Positions 17,169 through 18,558 of a DNA stretch of 18,558 nucleotides are shown piece after piece. Position 1 is the stretch's first letter. Each line of letters begins with the position of its first letter. The translations under genes and the position numbers were made by a program. The notes below the pieces were generated by a model, which saw only the letters and a program-made list of their open reading frames with translations, was not told where the DNA came from and made no database searches. The stretch is from the NCBI GenBank assembly GCA_034696485.1, contig JAQIWT010000536.1:1-18558 (forward strand), read 5' to 3'. The DNA is from Isohypsibius dastychi. Taxonomy: Eukaryota; Tardigrada; Eutardigrada; Parachela; Isohypsibiidae.

Positions 17169-18338
17169 ACCGAATGTGATGAGCGAGTGAAAACAGTTGG
17201 GCATGTCAGAGAATACGCTATTTCTAGTCTCTTCTGGTTTGTCTATTCCAGAGTATATTCCACGGTGGTTGGGATGGACTTGATGTCATAGCAGCTATGA
17301 TATGAAAAAATCTCCTGATTTTTACTTGCATAATTGCAGTTCTGACGTTCGCAAGCGCACCAGCCAAAGTAACAACAACCGGCTAAATTGAGAGAATATT
17401 TGTTAACTTACTTACTCATGCCACTGGCGGTGTTATTAATTTCTGCCGGTTCATGCAATGCGGCCGATCCTGTTATCAGAGAGACATTCCAAATATCATT
17501 CACGTGTACGGTCTCCAAAAAAGGACGGAAATGGAAATTCTGTAGCAAAATGGAAAACTTATGAGCGATTGTATTCGTTCGAATACGGTATGGAAATCAT
17601 CGAAACGTCGGATTTTTGTGGTCCAGAAATTGAAATTGAAATAGATGTGAACAGTGAAGATGAATGATTTACGCCACAACCTCGTGTCAATCAGTGACCG
17701 GCGTTCTAAGAAATTGTAATATCGGTACAGAAAATGCATAAAAAACTTGCCGCATCCGAACTGGTTTGAGTTGATCATGACCGCATCACACCCAATGGAA
17801 CTGCTCAACCTGCTCACGAGACATTCCACGAGACATTACCATTGCACGGGGACGGTTTTTTTCTTGAGCAGAAATTTTCAGGGATGGAACGCCAATCAAA
17901 TAGCAGTGGGCATGTCCGTGTGCCGGAGGGAAAATTGCATTGGATTGTTTCTAGCTTTCGAAATATTACGTGTCACTGCTCTTGAAATTTGGGTGAATAA
18001 GTGTGTGAGTAGTATTCATGATGAATGAGTAGAGCAATGCTTGCATCTGAACATGACATCATAATTGTGCAAAGGAAGTTTGGTTTTTGCGTAGAAAAGA
18101 ATCAAAACCCTCAGCATCTGGCAATATTTATAGTGTATTCCTCTGAATTTTATCGCGAATCTGTCGTTTCTTTTTATTAAATAACATGACATAAGTGACA
18201 AGCGGAAGTGTATTCTTAAGTCAAGCCAGGAATTTATCGTAGATCGTTACCCCTCAACTAATCTGTTTTCGCACGTTAATTTCTATATCAATCCGCGTGT
18301 TAAATGCATGTGATTATAAAGGACTTCGTTCAATCAGT
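17169..18338. other. Intergenic stretch with one weak ORF
   Basis: Apart from the weak frame at 17458-17667 no gene is seen. A second plus-strand frame (about 17777-18028) has no start context, domain or polyadenylation signal. At the right edge AAGGACTT (18318-18325) is inverted relative to AAGTCCTT of the first satellite unit. Confidence 0.4.
17458..17667 (+). CDS. Weak small ORF, 69 aa, acidic C-terminus
   Basis: Starts with ATG and ends in an acidic tail (PEIEIEIDVNSEDE) after a basic first half, a composition more protein-like than the surrounding frames. There is a stop shortly upstream in frame, no signal peptide, no TATA box at a suitable distance and no AATAAA downstream. It may be a last exon (possible acceptor CTGTTATCAG near 17480) or chance. 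Confidence 0.2.
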   Translation: MRPILLSERHSKYHSRVRSPKKDGNGNSVAKWKTYERLYSFEYGMEIIETSDFCGPEIEIEIDVNSEDE

Positions 18339-18558
18339 AGTTTTATCTGTAAAGTCCTTGCCAATTCTTGAGCACGTTGAATGCAAACCTAATTTTTAAT
18401 TTTTCAAAATGCGATCACTTTTTTGCCTTAGTTTTATCCGTAAAGTCCTTGCCAATTTTTGAGCACGTTGTATGCAAACCAAATTTTTAATTTTTCAAAA
18501 TGCGATCACTTTTTTGCCTTAGTTTTATCCGTAAAGTCCTTGCCAATTTTTGAGCACG
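18339..18558. repeat. 91-bp satellite array, edge of array, continues past the window
   Basis: Units start at 18339, 18430 and 18521 with AGTTTTATC(C/T)G, giving an exact 91-bp period and 2.4 copies. Unit 1 differs from unit 2 at four positions, while the 38 bases of unit 3 present are identical to unit 2. That fits a diverged edge unit next to a homogenised array. Confidence 0.93.

Noticed and set aside
17061-17291. Plus-strand open frame across the minisatellite
   Set aside because: The frame is produced by the repeat (recurring TYV/DVR residues) and has no other support.

Overview
The window is eukaryotic and almost certainly animal. Its genes are split by very short GT-AG introns (about 50-130 nt, one possibly near 300 nt), and they encode a family-B seven-transmembrane receptor, a nuclear-receptor-type zinc finger and a BTB domain. 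No bacterial, viral or organellar gene is visible. The receptor is of the adhesion/Methuselah-like kind and the divergent nuclear receptor DBD (YGALTC-x2-C-x2-FFRR) is of a type expanded in small invertebrates. I therefore suspect an ecdysozoan such as a tardigrade, nematode-like animal or microcrustacean, but the sequence alone does not settle this.

Layout. 0.8-1.4 kb: one intronless plus-strand gene for a small secreted protein with a clear TATA box. 2.0-4.5 kb: a decayed minus-strand copy of the family-B receptor, broken by frameshifts, a deletion and a 0.63-kb insertion. 4.77-5.22 kb: a non-autonomous TA-flanked inverted-repeat element (MITE) with internal GGCTTCTA repeats and poly-G runs. 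5.8-7.3 kb (minus): a protein joining a nuclear-receptor DNA-binding domain to a BTB domain with no ligand-binding domain, the most unusual gene here. 7.7 kb: a 19-bp-arm inverted repeat. 7.86-9.03 kb (minus): an acidic protein that may carry an N-terminal Sm/LSm-like barrel. 9.78-12.75 kb (minus): the intact seven-exon family-B receptor, reconstructed here as 804 residues with every splice phase matching. 12.8-15.5 kb: mostly non-coding. 15.75-16.14 kb (minus): a probable small two-exon Cys-containing protein with an AATAAA just after its stop. 16.84-17.17 kb: an ACGTACGT-rich minisatellite. 18.34 kb to the end: a 91-bp satellite array running out of the window.

The genes do not form a pathway. 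The clearest relationship is the receptor duplication, with the nuclear-receptor and LSm-like genes lying between the two copies. One copy is complete. The other keeps an open 7TM core but has a wrecked ectodomain and an altered tail. Four poly-G/poly-C runs, a MITE, a dispersed repeat present twice, a minisatellite and a satellite edge mark the region as repeat-rich. All gene models come from reading splice sites and frames by eye; no database search was run.
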